The notes under the pieces: model-generated
Database searches by the model: none
What the model was told of the DNA's origin: nothing
Seen by the model: only the letters and a program-made list of their open reading frames with translations
Made by a program: the position numbers and the translations under genes
In this document: in pieces, positions 31,335 through 40,499 of the stretch
Numbering within the stretch: the stretch's first letter is position 1
How the letters are laid out: every line of letters begins with the position of its first letter
Assembly (NCBI GenBank): GCA_024636445.1
Contig: JAGXHE010000181.1
Coordinates: forward strand, 1 to 50,411
Source: Sulfitobacter sp.
GTDB taxonomy: Bacteria; Pseudomonadota; Alphaproteobacteria; Rhodobacterales; Rhodobacteraceae
Length of the DNA stretch: 50,411 nt
Direction of reading: 5' to 3'

Positions 31335-32111
31335 TTGTCTGACACATCGCCTGTCATCGAAATCCACAACCTGCACAAAGCCTACGGCGCGCTCGAAGTG
31401 CTGAAGGGCGTCGATATTTCCGCGCCGCGTGGCAATGTGATCAGCCTGATCGGCTCTTCGGGGTCCGGCAAATCGACACTGCTTCGCTGCTGCAACCTGC
31501 TCGAAGACAGCCAGCAGGGCGAGGTTCTGTTCAAGGGCGAGCCGGTGAAATGGCGCGGCTCCGGTCATGGCAGACGCCCCAGCGACGCGGGCCAGGTGCT
31601 GCGCATCCGCACCAACCTCAGCATGGTGTTCCAGCAGTTCAACCTGTGGGCGCATATGACCATTCTGCAAAATGTGATGGAAGCGCCGGTAACGGTGCTG
31701 AAACGCGATCACTCAGAGGTCGAATCCTCCGCGCGCGCCTATCTGGACAAGGTCGGCATCGGCGACAAATGCGACGTCTACCCTGCGCAACTCTCCGGTG
31801 GTCAGCAACAGCGCGCCGCCATCGCGCGCGCGCTGTGCATGGAGCCCGAAGCGTTGCTCTTCGACGAACCGACCAGCGCGCTCGACCCCGAGCTTGAGCA
31901 GGAAGTCATCAAGGTCATCCGGGATCTGGCAGCGGAAGGCCGCACCATGATGATCGTGACGCACGACATGAAACTGGCCGCTGATGTCTCGGATCACGTC
32001 GTGTTCCTGCATCAGGGTCTGATCGAGGAACAAGGGCCGCCCGACACGTTGTTCGGCGCGCCCACATCGGAACGTCTGCGCGGGTTTCTATCTGCGACCC
32101 ACGCCGCGTAA
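31335..32111 (+). CDS. polar amino-acid type ABC transporter ATP-binding protein (HisP/GlnQ-like)
   Basis: LIGSSGSGKSTLLRCCNLLE Walker A, LSGGQQQRAAIARAL signature, LLFDEPTSALDPE; apparent TTG start. Confidence 0.93.
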   Translation: MSDTSPVIEIHNLHKAYGALEVLKGVDISAPRGNVISLIGSSGSGKSTLLRCCNLLEDSQQGEVLFKGEPVKWRGSGHGRRPSDAGQVLRIRTNLSMVFQQFNLWAHMTILQNVMEAPVTVLKRDHSEVESSARAYLDKVGIGDKCDVYPAQLSGGQQQRAAIARALCMEPEALLFDEPTSALDPELEQEVIKVIRDLAAEGRTMMIVTHDMKLAADVSDHVVFLHQGLIEEQGPPDTLFGAPTSERLRGFLSATHAA

Positions 32112-32139
32112 ATAAAAACACCAAACGGGAGCTTACTTC

Positions 32140-32874
32140 ATGAAAAATATCATCCTTGCCACCGCCGCACTTGTGGCCACTGCCGGTTTCGCCACCGCCG
32201 CCGGGCACGAAAAAACCATCCGCATGGGCACCGAGGGCGCCTACCCTCCGTACAACTTCATCAACGACGCCGGTGAAGTCGACGGGTTCGAACGCGAGCT
32301 GGGCGACGAACTTTGCACACGCGCCGAGCTGACCTGCGAATGGGTCAAGAACGACTGGGACAGCATCATCCCCAACCTGGTGTCGGGCAACTACGACACC
32401 ATCATGGCGGGCATGAGCATCACCGACGAGCGTGATGAAGTCATCGACTTTACCCAAGACTACTTTCCGCCCACCGCATCGGCCTATGTCGCCGCCGCAG
32501 ACGGGATCGACGTGACAGAGGCCATCGTGGCCGCGCAAACAGCGACCATCCAGGCGGGCTATATCGCCGAAAGCGGTGCAACGCTGGTTGAATTCGCAAC
32601 ACCCGAAGAAACCGTCGCCGCCGTGCGCAACGGTGAGGCCGACGCCGTCTTTGCCGACCGCGACTATCTGGTCCCGCTGGTCGAAGCCTCGGGTGGCGAG
32701 CTGATGTTCATCGGTGAAGAAGTCGACCTGGGTGGCGGCATCGGCATGGGTCTGCGCGAAAGCGACACCGAGCTGAAAGAAAAGTTCGACGCTGTCATCA
32801 CCGAGATGAAGGCAGACGGCACGCTGAACACCATGCTGAAAAAGTGGTTCGGCGACGACACCACGACCTATTGA
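32140..32874 (+). CDS. ABC transporter periplasmic substrate-binding protein (HisJ/SBP_bac_3)
   Basis: Signal peptide; IRMGTEGAYPPYNFINDAGEVDGFERELGDELC. Confidence 0.93.
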   Translation: MKNIILATAALVATAGFATAAGHEKTIRMGTEGAYPPYNFINDAGEVDGFERELGDELCTRAELTCEWVKNDWDSIIPNLVSGNYDTIMAGMSITDERDEVIDFTQDYFPPTASAYVAAADGIDVTEAIVAAQTATIQAGYIAESGATLVEFATPEETVAAVRNGEADAVFADRDYLVPLVEASGGELMFIGEEVDLGGGIGMGLRESDTELKEKFDAVITEMKADGTLNTMLKKWFGDDTTTY

Positions 32875-32884
32875 TAAAGTATCG

Positions 32885-32904
32885 GGGCGGGCTCACCCCC
32901 GCCC
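32885..32904 (+). terminator. attenuator/mRNA-processing hairpin between binding protein and permease genes
   Basis: GGGCGGG ctcacc CCCGCCC perfect 7-bp GC stem directly after the SBP stop codon. Confidence 0.5.
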
Positions 32905-32913
32905 TGAACCCCC

Positions 32914-33795
32914 ATGTTTTCATATTGCACTGATCCTTCGACACTGGGCGGATTGACCTGGCTCTCCTGTTTTCTGACAACAGGGGTGCATCTGTCGTTC
33001 TACATGTCCTTTCTCAAGGTTCTCGGCCTGCTGGCGATCACGGCCCCTGTGGCCATGGCCTTCGGCTTTCTCGGTGCGATGTCGGCGCGTGCCGGTTTCG
33101 CCCCGCTCTCTTGGCTGGGCAAAGGCTATATCGCCGTGGTGCGCGGCGTGCCGGACATTGCGTTTTTCCTGTTCTTCGTGATCGCGCTGGACCAGCTATT
33201 CGAATACGTCCGCCACCGCGCGCTGTGCCCCGAATGGGAACAGCCGGTGCGTCAGGGCAATGACTTCATCGTGTGTCAGGCGGCAAAACTGCCTTTGGGC
33301 AACAGCGCGGCCTGGGTACACGAAACCTATTCCTTTGGCCTTGCGGTCATCACCTTTGCCATCGTTTTTGGCGCCTTTGCCGCCAATGTGCTCTTCGGCG
33401 CCATGCGCGCCGTGCCGCGTGCGCAGCTGGAAACCGGCGAAGCCTATGGCATGTCGCAGCGCCAGACCTTCTGGCGCATTCTGGTGCCGCAGATGTGGGT
33501 CTATGCCCTGCCCGGCCTGTCGAACCTGTGGATGGTCCTGATCAAGGCGACGCCGCTGCTGTTCCTGCTGGGCATCGAAGACATCGTTTACTGGGCGCGT
33601 GAGCTGGGCGGTACCAAGACGCCGCAGTTTACAGACTACCCGCATGGCGACTGGCGCATGTGGTACTTCCTGGCCTTGCTGATCTTTTACCTGCTGATGA
33701 CCAAAGTCTCCGAAACCCTGCTGGCCCGCCTGATGGGCCGGCTAACGCGCGGACAGGCAACCGCAGGCGGCGAAGCCCAGAGGAAAGCCGCATGA
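32914..33795 (+). CDS. ABC transporter permease (HisQ-like)
   Basis: Multiple TM segments; EAYGMSQRQTFWRILVPQMWVYALPGLSNLWMVLIKATPL (EAA loop). Confidence 0.9.
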   Translation: MFSYCTDPSTLGGLTWLSCFLTTGVHLSFYMSFLKVLGLLAITAPVAMAFGFLGAMSARAGFAPLSWLGKGYIAVVRGVPDIAFFLFFVIALDQLFEYVRHRALCPEWEQPVRQGNDFIVCQAAKLPLGNSAAWVHETYSFGLAVITFAIVFGAFAANVLFGAMRAVPRAQLETGEAYGMSQRQTFWRILVPQMWVYALPGLSNLWMVLIKATPLLFLLGIEDIVYWARELGGTKTPQFTDYPHGDWRMWYFLALLIFYLLMTKVSETLLARLMGRLTRGQATAGGEAQRKAA

Positions 33796-34598
33796 GTTGC
33801 ATCGAGACCATCCAGTCCTACGCCTTGCGGTCGCTGGGCTTTGGCGAACGGTTGTTGCCGCGATCCGACTTTACGCTGTGCGAGCAGTTCACGCTGATCG
33901 GGTCGGGTATGATCTGGAACGTCTACTTTGGCGTTTGCGCGCTGCTGACGGGTTTCTTCTTTGCCACCGCACTGGCCTTGGCCAAGGCATCGCCGCGCAG
34001 GGTGGTGCGCAAGCCTGCGGAATGGTTCATCTTCATCTTCCGTGGCTCGCCGCTGTTCATCCAGTTCTTCTTTGCCTACTTTCTGTTCTTGTCGCTCAAA
34101 GGCGTCTCGCCGCTGTTCACCCACTTTACCGCCGCATGGCTGGGCGCGCTGATCGTGCTGTTTCTGAACACCGCCGCCTATTCCGCCGAGATCTTCTATG
34201 GCGCGCTGCAATCCATCCCCAAGGGCGACACCGAAGCCGCCGACGCCTACGGCATGTCGGGCTGGCCGCGCTTTCGGCGGATCATCTGGCCCACGATGCT
34301 GCGGCTGGCGTGGCCTGCCTATACCAACGAGGCGATCTTTCTGTTTCACGCCACCACGCTGGTGTTTTTCAGCGGCTTTCCCGCATGGCAGCAACGCGGC
34401 GACGCGCTCTATTATGCGAGCTATTTCGCCGACAAGACGTTCAACCCCTTCGTGCCCTACCCGATCCTTGCCGGGTACTTCATCCTGCTGACGCTGGTGA
34501 TCATCGGCCTGTTCGGCGCAGTCAACCAACGGCTGAACCGGCACCTGCCTTCGAACACGCGCCCAAGGCTTAAATTCCGCATGAACCTGATCCGCTAG
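33792..34598 (+). CDS. ABC transporter permease (HisM-like)
   Basis: ATGA overlap with the previous gene; EAADAYGMSGWPRFRRIIWPTMLRLAWPAYTNEAIFLFHAT (EAA loop). Confidence 0.9.
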   Translation: MSCIETIQSYALRSLGFGERLLPRSDFTLCEQFTLIGSGMIWNVYFGVCALLTGFFFATALALAKASPRRVVRKPAEWFIFIFRGSPLFIQFFFAYFLFLSLKGVSPLFTHFTAAWLGALIVLFLNTAAYSAEIFYGALQSIPKGDTEAADAYGMSGWPRFRRIIWPTMLRLAWPAYTNEAIFLFHATTLVFFSGFPAWQQRGDALYYASYFADKTFNPFVPYPILAGYFILLTLVIIGLFGAVNQRLNRHLPSNTRPRLKFRMNLIR

Positions 34599-34647
34599 CA
34601 GCGCCGGAAAATTGATCGAAAACAGGGCTCTCGCCGCCCTGCAAAAA

Positions 34648-34662
34648 CTTTTGATCAAATTT
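34648..34662. promoter_or_regulatory. TTTGATCAAA palindrome (site 1)
   Basis: TGCAAAAACTTTTGATCAAATTT in the gap before the 34720 glutamine synthetase-like gene; recurs at 36098. Confidence 0.45.
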
Positions 34663-34719
34663 CGTGGACTTTGCCCCCCGCGCAGGGATACTCAGGGCAG
34701 GAATAATTCGAGAGACCCC

Positions 34720-36054
34720 ATGGACAACTGGCTGACATCCAACCCCGACATCCGCGCGATCCGCGTCGCGGCATCTGATCTGAACGGACAACCGCGTGGC
34801 AAACGCGTGCCTGTGCGCTTTGCCGACAAGGTGATCGAAGACGGCACCCGCTTTCCGATGTCGGTGATGAACCTTGATATCTGGGGCGAAGACATCGACG
34901 ACAGCCCGCTGGTGATGGAAAGCGGCGACCGCGACGGCGTGCTGAAACCAACCGAGCGCGGCTTTGTGCGCATGCCCTGGCTGGACACGCCCACCGGCCT
35001 GATGCCGATCTGGATGTTCCACGAAGATGGCCGCCCGTTCGAGGGTGATCCGCGCCATGCTCTGGCCGCCGTGCAGCAGCGGTTTACCGATATGGGCCTG
35101 ACGCCCGTGGTCGCCGTCGAGCTGGAATTCTTTCTGATCGACGATTCCGGCCGCGATCTGCGCGTGCCCGCGTCGCCCCGCACCGGTAAGCGCCGCGTGG
35201 CTGGCGAAATCCTCAGCCTGCGGGCGCTGGACCAGTTCGACCAGTTCTTTACCGAGCTTTACGACGCCTGCGATTCGATGGACATTCCCGCCGATACCGC
35301 CATTTCCGAGGCCGGTCTGGGACAGTTCGAGATCAACATGATGCATCAGCCTAACGCCCTGAAAGCGGCGGATGATGCCTGGCTGTTCAAGATGCTGGTC
35401 AAGGGTCTGGCGCGCAGGCACGGCTTTGCCGCGTCGTTCATGGCCAAGCCCTACGAAGACTATGCAGGGTCCGGTCTGCACATGCACTTTTCGGTGCTGG
35501 ACAAGGACGGCAAGAACATTTTCGACGACGGCACAGAACGCGGATCGGACGCGTTGCGCCATGCGGTGCAGGGGTGCCTCGCGGCGATGCCCGGCTCGAC
35601 CCTCGTCTTTGCTCCGCACCACAACAGCTTTGACCGTCTGGTGCCGGGCGCGCATGCGCCGACCGGTGTGGCCTGGGCCTATGAAAACCGCACGGCAGCG
35701 ATCCGTGTGCCATCGGGCGCGCCCGCCGCGCGGCGGATCGAACACCGTCAGGCAGGCGGCGACGTGAACCCCTATCTGTCCGTCGCCGCCGTGCTTGGTG
35801 CCGCGATGAACGGTCTGGAAGACGCGATTGAGCCGCCCGCGCCAATCACCGGCAACGGCTATGATCAGGATCTTCCGCAAGTGCCCGAAAGCTGGATCAA
35901 GGCTATCGACGTCTTTGAAACCAGCCCCGAGATCGCCCGCATCTTTGCCCCCGGACTGATCCGCAACTTTGCCATGACCAAGCGCCAGGAGGCGAAGTAC
36001 ATGGACGAGCTGAGCCCCGAGGAACGGGTCGAAGTCTATCTCGATACCGTGTAA
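34720..36054 (+). CDS. glutamine synthetase-like gamma-glutamylamine synthetase (PuuA-type), first copy
   Basis: MDNWLTSNPDIRAIRVAASDLNGQPRGKRVP..., GSGLHMHFSVLDKDGKNIF, NPYLSVAAVLGAAMNGLE. Confidence 0.88.
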   Translation: MDNWLTSNPDIRAIRVAASDLNGQPRGKRVPVRFADKVIEDGTRFPMSVMNLDIWGEDIDDSPLVMESGDRDGVLKPTERGFVRMPWLDTPTGLMPIWMFHEDGRPFEGDPRHALAAVQQRFTDMGLTPVVAVELEFFLIDDSGRDLRVPASPRTGKRRVAGEILSLRALDQFDQFFTELYDACDSMDIPADTAISEAGLGQFEINMMHQPNALKAADDAWLFKMLVKGLARRHGFAASFMAKPYEDYAGSGLHMHFSVLDKDGKNIFDDGTERGSDALRHAVQGCLAAMPGSTLVFAPHHNSFDRLVPGAHAPTGVAWAYENRTAAIRVPSGAPAARRIEHRQAGGDVNPYLSVAAVLGAAMNGLEDAIEPPAPITGNGYDQDLPQVPESWIKAIDVFETSPEIARIFAPGLIRNFAMTKRQEAKYMDELSPEERVEVYLDTV

Positions 36055-36097
36055 GACAAGCACAGGCACAGGTCGCAGCGGCGCGGCCTTTGCAAAA

Positions 36098-36109
36098 ATT
36101 TGATCAAAT
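36098..36109. promoter_or_regulatory. ATTTGATCAAAT palindrome (site 2)
   Basis: TGCAAAAATTTGATCAAATC, 11 nt before the ATG at 36120. Confidence 0.45.
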
Positions 36110-36119
36110 CAGGTGACCC

Positions 36120-36800
36120 ATGAAGATCGGCATTCTGCAAACCGGCCACGCCCCCGACGAACTGCTCAAAGACCACGGCGACTACGACGTAATGTTTCAA
36201 CGGCTGCTCGGGGGGCACGATCTGGAATTCGTGACCTTTCCAGTTGTCGATATGGAATTCCCCGACAGCATCCACGACGCCGACGGCTGGCTGATCACCG
36301 GATCAAAGCACGGCGCTTACGAAGACCTTCCATTTATCCCTCCGCTTGAAACGCTTATCCGCGAAATCCGCGAAGCCGACCTGCCGATGATCGGCGTTTG
36401 CTTTGGCCACCAGATCATCGCGCAGGCGCTGGGGGGAAAGGTCGTGAAATATGACCACGGATGGTCGGTCGGGCGCACCGAATACAGCCTGCACGGGGCC
36501 AAGATGGCGCTGAACGCATGGCATCAGGATCAGGTGGTCGAACTGCCCCCCGGTGCGCGCATCGTCGGAGAAAGCGATTTTTGCGCCACGGCAGCGCTGC
36601 TTTATGGCGATACGATCTGGTCGGTCCAGCCGCACCCCGAATTCGACAGCAGCGTGATCGACGGGCTGATCCGCTATCGCGGCCCCGGCGTGGTGCCCGA
36701 TGCGCAATTGCAAGAGGCCGCCAGCCACCTTGAACAAGCGGACAACAGCAGCGACATCGGCACCTTCATGGCCGAATTTTTCAAGAAAGAGAGAGCATAA
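36120..36800 (+). CDS. class I glutamine amidotransferase-like protein (PuuD-like gamma-glutamyl hydrolase candidate)
   Basis: GVCFGHQIIAQALGGKVVKYDHGWSVG nucleophile motif; SVQPHPEFDSSVIDGLI. Confidence 0.88.
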   Translation: MKIGILQTGHAPDELLKDHGDYDVMFQRLLGGHDLEFVTFPVVDMEFPDSIHDADGWLITGSKHGAYEDLPFIPPLETLIREIREADLPMIGVCFGHQIIAQALGGKVVKYDHGWSVGRTEYSLHGAKMALNAWHQDQVVELPPGARIVGESDFCATAALLYGDTIWSVQPHPEFDSSVIDGLIRYRGPGVVPDAQLQEAASHLEQADNSSDIGTFMAEFFKKERA

Positions 36801-38164
36801 TGGCCGATAAAAGCTGGTTGGAAGACCTCCCCGAAGCGGCACAGGCCTATCTTGAAGGACGGCGTCTGGACGAAGTCGAATGTATCGTCTCGGACCTGCC
36901 CGGCATTGCGCGCGGCAAGGCGGTGCCAGCCTCGAAATTTCTCCGGCAGGAGTATTTCCACCTGCCCGACAGCATCTTTTTCCAGACCATCACCGGCGAC
37001 TGGGGCGAAGCGGCAGGGGCCGACGGCTTTATCGAGCGCGACATGATCCTGCGCCCCGACATGGACACCGCCACTGCGGCGCCGTGGACCGGCGACTGGA
37101 CGCTGCAGGTGATCCACGATGCCTATGACCGCGACAACAATCCGGTGCCGTTCAGCCCGCGCAACGTGCTCAAACGCGTGGTGCAGCTCTATCGTGACAG
37201 AGGTTGGGAGCCGGTCGTGGCCCCCGAAATGGAATTCTACCTTGTGGCGCGCAACATCGACCCCGCCAAGGAAATCGAACCGATGATGGGCCGCTCGGGC
37301 CGTCCTGCTGCCGCACGTCAGGCCTATTCGATGACGGCGGTGGACGAGTTCGGGCCGGTGATCGACGACATCTACGATTTTGCCGAAGCACAGGGTTTCG
37401 AGATCGACGGCATCACCCAGGAGGGCGGCGCAGGCCAGCTGGAGATCAACCTGCGCCACGGCGATCCGATCAAACTGGCGGACGAGGTGTTCTACTTCAA
37501 ACGCCTGATCCGCGAGGCCGCATTGCGCCACGATTGTTTCGCCACCTTCATGGCCAAACCCATCGCGCAAGAGCCCGGCTCGGCCATGCACATCCACCAT
37601 TCGGTGCTGGATGTCGAAACCAACGAGAACATCTTTTCCGACGCCGATGGCGCGGAGACTCCCGAATTCTACCACTTCATCGCAGGGCTGCAAAACCACA
37701 TGCCCGACGCACTGGCGGTGATGGCGCCCTATGTGAACAGCTACCGCCGCTATGTGAAAGATCACGCAGCACCGATCAATCTGGAGTGGGGCCGCGACAA
37801 CCGCACCACCGGCATTCGCGTGCCTTTGTCATCGCCTGCCGCCCGCCGTGTCGAAAACCGCATCGCGGGCATGGACTGCAACCCCTATCTGGGCATCGCC
37901 GCCTCGCTGGCCTGTGGCTATCTGGGTCTGGTCGAGGCGACACAACCGAAACCCGAGTTCAAGGGCGATGCCTACGAGGGCGAAGGCGACATTCCGCGCG
38001 ATATGGGTCAGGCGCTGGAACGCTTTGACGAAGCGGCAGCGCTGCAAGAGGTTCTGGGACCGGATTTTGGCCGGGTCTATTCCATCGTGAAGCGCGCCGA
38101 ATATGACGAGTTCCTGCAAGTCATCAGCCCGTGGGAACGCGAGCATCTGCTGCTGAACGCCTGA
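36800..38164 (+). CDS. glutamine synthetase-like gamma-glutamylamine synthetase (PuuA-type), second copy
   Basis: VECIVSDLPGIARGKAVPASKFLR..., GSAMHIHHSVLDVETNENIF, NPYLGIAASLACGYLGLVE. Confidence 0.9.
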   Translation: MADKSWLEDLPEAAQAYLEGRRLDEVECIVSDLPGIARGKAVPASKFLRQEYFHLPDSIFFQTITGDWGEAAGADGFIERDMILRPDMDTATAAPWTGDWTLQVIHDAYDRDNNPVPFSPRNVLKRVVQLYRDRGWEPVVAPEMEFYLVARNIDPAKEIEPMMGRSGRPAAARQAYSMTAVDEFGPVIDDIYDFAEAQGFEIDGITQEGGAGQLEINLRHGDPIKLADEVFYFKRLIREAALRHDCFATFMAKPIAQEPGSAMHIHHSVLDVETNENIFSDADGAETPEFYHFIAGLQNHMPDALAVMAPYVNSYRRYVKDHAAPINLEWGRDNRTTGIRVPLSSPAARRVENRIAGMDCNPYLGIAASLACGYLGLVEATQPKPEFKGDAYEGEGDIPRDMGQALERFDEAAALQEVLGPDFGRVYSIVKRAEYDEFLQVISPWEREHLLLNA

Positions 38165-38179
38165 CAAAAGGGTCACATC

Positions 38180-39481
38180 TTGAACCTGCTTTACGCAAAC
38201 GACACCCTCGGGGCCTATCCCGACAGCTGGTACGCCGCGACGGCCAATACCCTGCCCCCCTTCGCCCCGCTGAAGGGCGAAGCCCGCGCGGATGTCTGCG
38301 TGGTGGGGGCTGGCTATACCGGGCTGTCGGCGGCGCTGCATCTGGCAGAGGCAGGCCGCGGCGTGGTGCTGATCGACGCGCAGCGCGTGGGTTTCGGCGC
38401 ATCGGGGCGCAATGGCGGGCAGTTGGGATCTGGCCAGCGGGTCGAACAGCCCACGCTGGAAAAGATGCTGGGCATGGATGCTGCGCGCAAGCTGTGGGAT
38501 CTGGGCGAAGACGCGAAAAATCTGGTCAAGTCGCTGGTCGCCAAGCACGACATCGATTGCCACCTGAAACCCGGCGTCGCGTGGAGCGCATCAAGCAAGT
38601 CCGACGTGGCGGACCTTCACGATTACGCAGCGCACATGCAGCGCGTCTACGACTATGACATCGAGACATATGACGCGGCAGGCTTTGCCGACATCTGCCC
38701 CTCGCCCGACTATCGCGGCGGTATTCTGGACCGGGATGCCGCGCATCTGCACCCGCTGAACCTGGTGCTTGGGCTGGCGCGTGCCTGTAAAAACGCAGGC
38801 GTACGGATCTACGAGGGCACGCCGGCCGAACACATCGACCACGGCACCAAGGTCACCGTGCGCACAGATGGCGGCCGCGTGGTGGCCGATCACGTGGTGC
38901 TGGCCTGCAACGGCTATCTCGGCGCGCTTGAACACAAGACGGCGACACGGGTCATGCCGATCAACAACTTCGTCGCAGCGACAGAACCCCTTGGCGACGC
39001 CGTCAGGGATGTCTTGCGGCAGGATGTGGCCGTGGCCGATGGCCGCTTTGTCGTCAACTATTTCCGGCTTAGCCACGATGGCCGCCTGCTGTTCGGCGGT
39101 GGGGAAAGCTATGGCTACAAGTTTCCCACCGATATCGCAGCCAAGGTGCGCGGGCCGATGTCAGTGATCTTTCCGCACCTTAAAGACGTCAAGATCGACT
39201 ACGCATGGGGCGGCACGCTGGGTATCACCATGAAACGCCTGCCCTATCTGGCGCGGATCGCCCCCAACGTGCTGTCGGCCTCGGGCTATTCGGGGCATGG
39301 CTTGGGCACGGCGACCCACGCGGGGCAGTTGATGGCGCTGGCGATCGAAGGGCAAAGCGACGGGTTCGACACGATGGCAGCGATCCCCTCGACACCCTTC
39401 CCCGGCGGTCCTGCGATGCGCTCGCCGCTGCTGGCGCTGGCGATGTCGTGGTATGCCCTGCGCGACCGTCTGGGTATCTGA
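38180..39481 (+). CDS. FAD-dependent amine oxidoreductase (PuuB/DAO family)
   Basis: DVCVVGAGYTGLSAALHLAEAGRGVVLIDAQRVGFGASGRNGGQLGSGQR; SGYSGHGLGTATHAGQLMA. Confidence 0.93.
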   Translation: MNLLYANDTLGAYPDSWYAATANTLPPFAPLKGEARADVCVVGAGYTGLSAALHLAEAGRGVVLIDAQRVGFGASGRNGGQLGSGQRVEQPTLEKMLGMDAARKLWDLGEDAKNLVKSLVAKHDIDCHLKPGVAWSASSKSDVADLHDYAAHMQRVYDYDIETYDAAGFADICPSPDYRGGILDRDAAHLHPLNLVLGLARACKNAGVRIYEGTPAEHIDHGTKVTVRTDGGRVVADHVVLACNGYLGALEHKTATRVMPINNFVAATEPLGDAVRDVLRQDVAVADGRFVVNYFRLSHDGRLLFGGGESYGYKFPTDIAAKVRGPMSVIFPHLKDVKIDYAWGGTLGITMKRLPYLARIAPNVLSASGYSGHGLGTATHAGQLMALAIEGQSDGFDTMAAIPSTPFPGGPAMRSPLLALAMSWYALRDRLGI

Positions 39482-39567
39482 ACCCGGTTTTCAGCAATCA
39501 AGACCTGTTGCGTGACATGTCGGGGCATACCATAAAGTGGCCATCCCTAGATATAATCTGGTTGATT

Positions 39568-40292
39568 TCATTGAACAACTAATGACCTTAGGCGGAAGTT
39601 TCGACCATTCACACAAGTCAAAATGGCCATCGAAAGTTTCAAAAAATGCCGCCAGCAGGCAGCATCTTCATAACTTAAGGGGGCTTCGGCCCAATGGGAC
39701 CCTACCCCATCCAACAGCGCCGCTACGAGCGGACCTGACGCTGTCAGCATGACGGGGATGCGGATCGCCGGGATCGCATACTTGGTTGTATCGACAAGAG
39801 TTCTGGCACTCTCATAGTCGGCGACCACATTGGGGGCGCCTTTCATCTGAGAGGTGTCGCTGATCAAGCCAGACAGCCAAAGAACGTTCGTCAAGGTTTT
39901 CGGGTGAAGTCCTTCGGCCTTGGGAGTAGAGACGATACTGGCTGGGCGCGGACGTTCAACCGGTTTACCCGAAAGCATCTGTCCCGGAGCCAAGCGAACG
40001 TTGTCGATAATGCTTTCACGGACGGTATTGCGGATCGGCCCGGGATTCTTTGACCGCGAACTGGCGAACAGCCACCCATAGAACATTCCGAACGCGTTGC
40101 GTGCGCTGGGATGTCCGTTCTTCCGCACGCAAGTCTTAAGTTGGTCAACCAATATAGCCTGCATGCGTTCGGGGCCTGCAGCAACAAGTGGCCAGCCTGC
40201 GCGGGTTTGCCCCGCCGCACATTGCCGAGCGGCAGGTGATGTACACTGCAAGTCCGAAACGGCGACAACCGCAAGTGCAGGCGATGCCGCAT
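39568..40292 (-). pseudogene. tniQ: TniQ-family transposition protein, truncated, frameshifted and internally deleted
   Basis: C-terminal AGWPLVAAGPERMQAILVDQLKTCVRKNG..FGMFYGWLFASSRSKNPGPIRNTVRESIIDNVRLAPGQMLSGKPVERPRPASI...GLHPKTLTNVLW in one frame; upstream LHLRLSPFRTCSVHHLPL zinc-motif remnant in another frame (40224-40292). Confidence 0.65.
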
Positions 40293-40334
40293 CAGCACCC
40301 ACTGATCGGCAAAGCGTCGGGCCAAGACAAAGCC

Positions 40335-40499
40335 TGCTCCGCATGCGACGCAATCCAGACACCCGGCCCGAGCTGCGCAGATGGGTGGCTTGTCGAAAGA
40401 CACGGCAGATACGGAGCCTGCCTGGGATGCCTGCGCTTTCCTGACTGTTCCGACAACGCGAAGTCTAAACGGAAAACCAAGAGACGCGAAATCTTATGA
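40335..40499 (+). pseudogene. C-terminal topoisomerase-type zinc-ribbon remnant
   Basis: SCADGWLVERHGRYGACLGCLRFPDCSDNAKSKRKTKRREIL* resembles the type IA topoisomerase C4 zinc ribbon CPxCGxxxxxRxGRYGxFxGCxxFPxC; no parent domain upstream. Confidence 0.5.

Noticed and set aside
34570-36069. 499-aa minus-strand ORF opposite the first GS-like gene
   Set aside because: Antisense shadow of a strongly supported coding gene.
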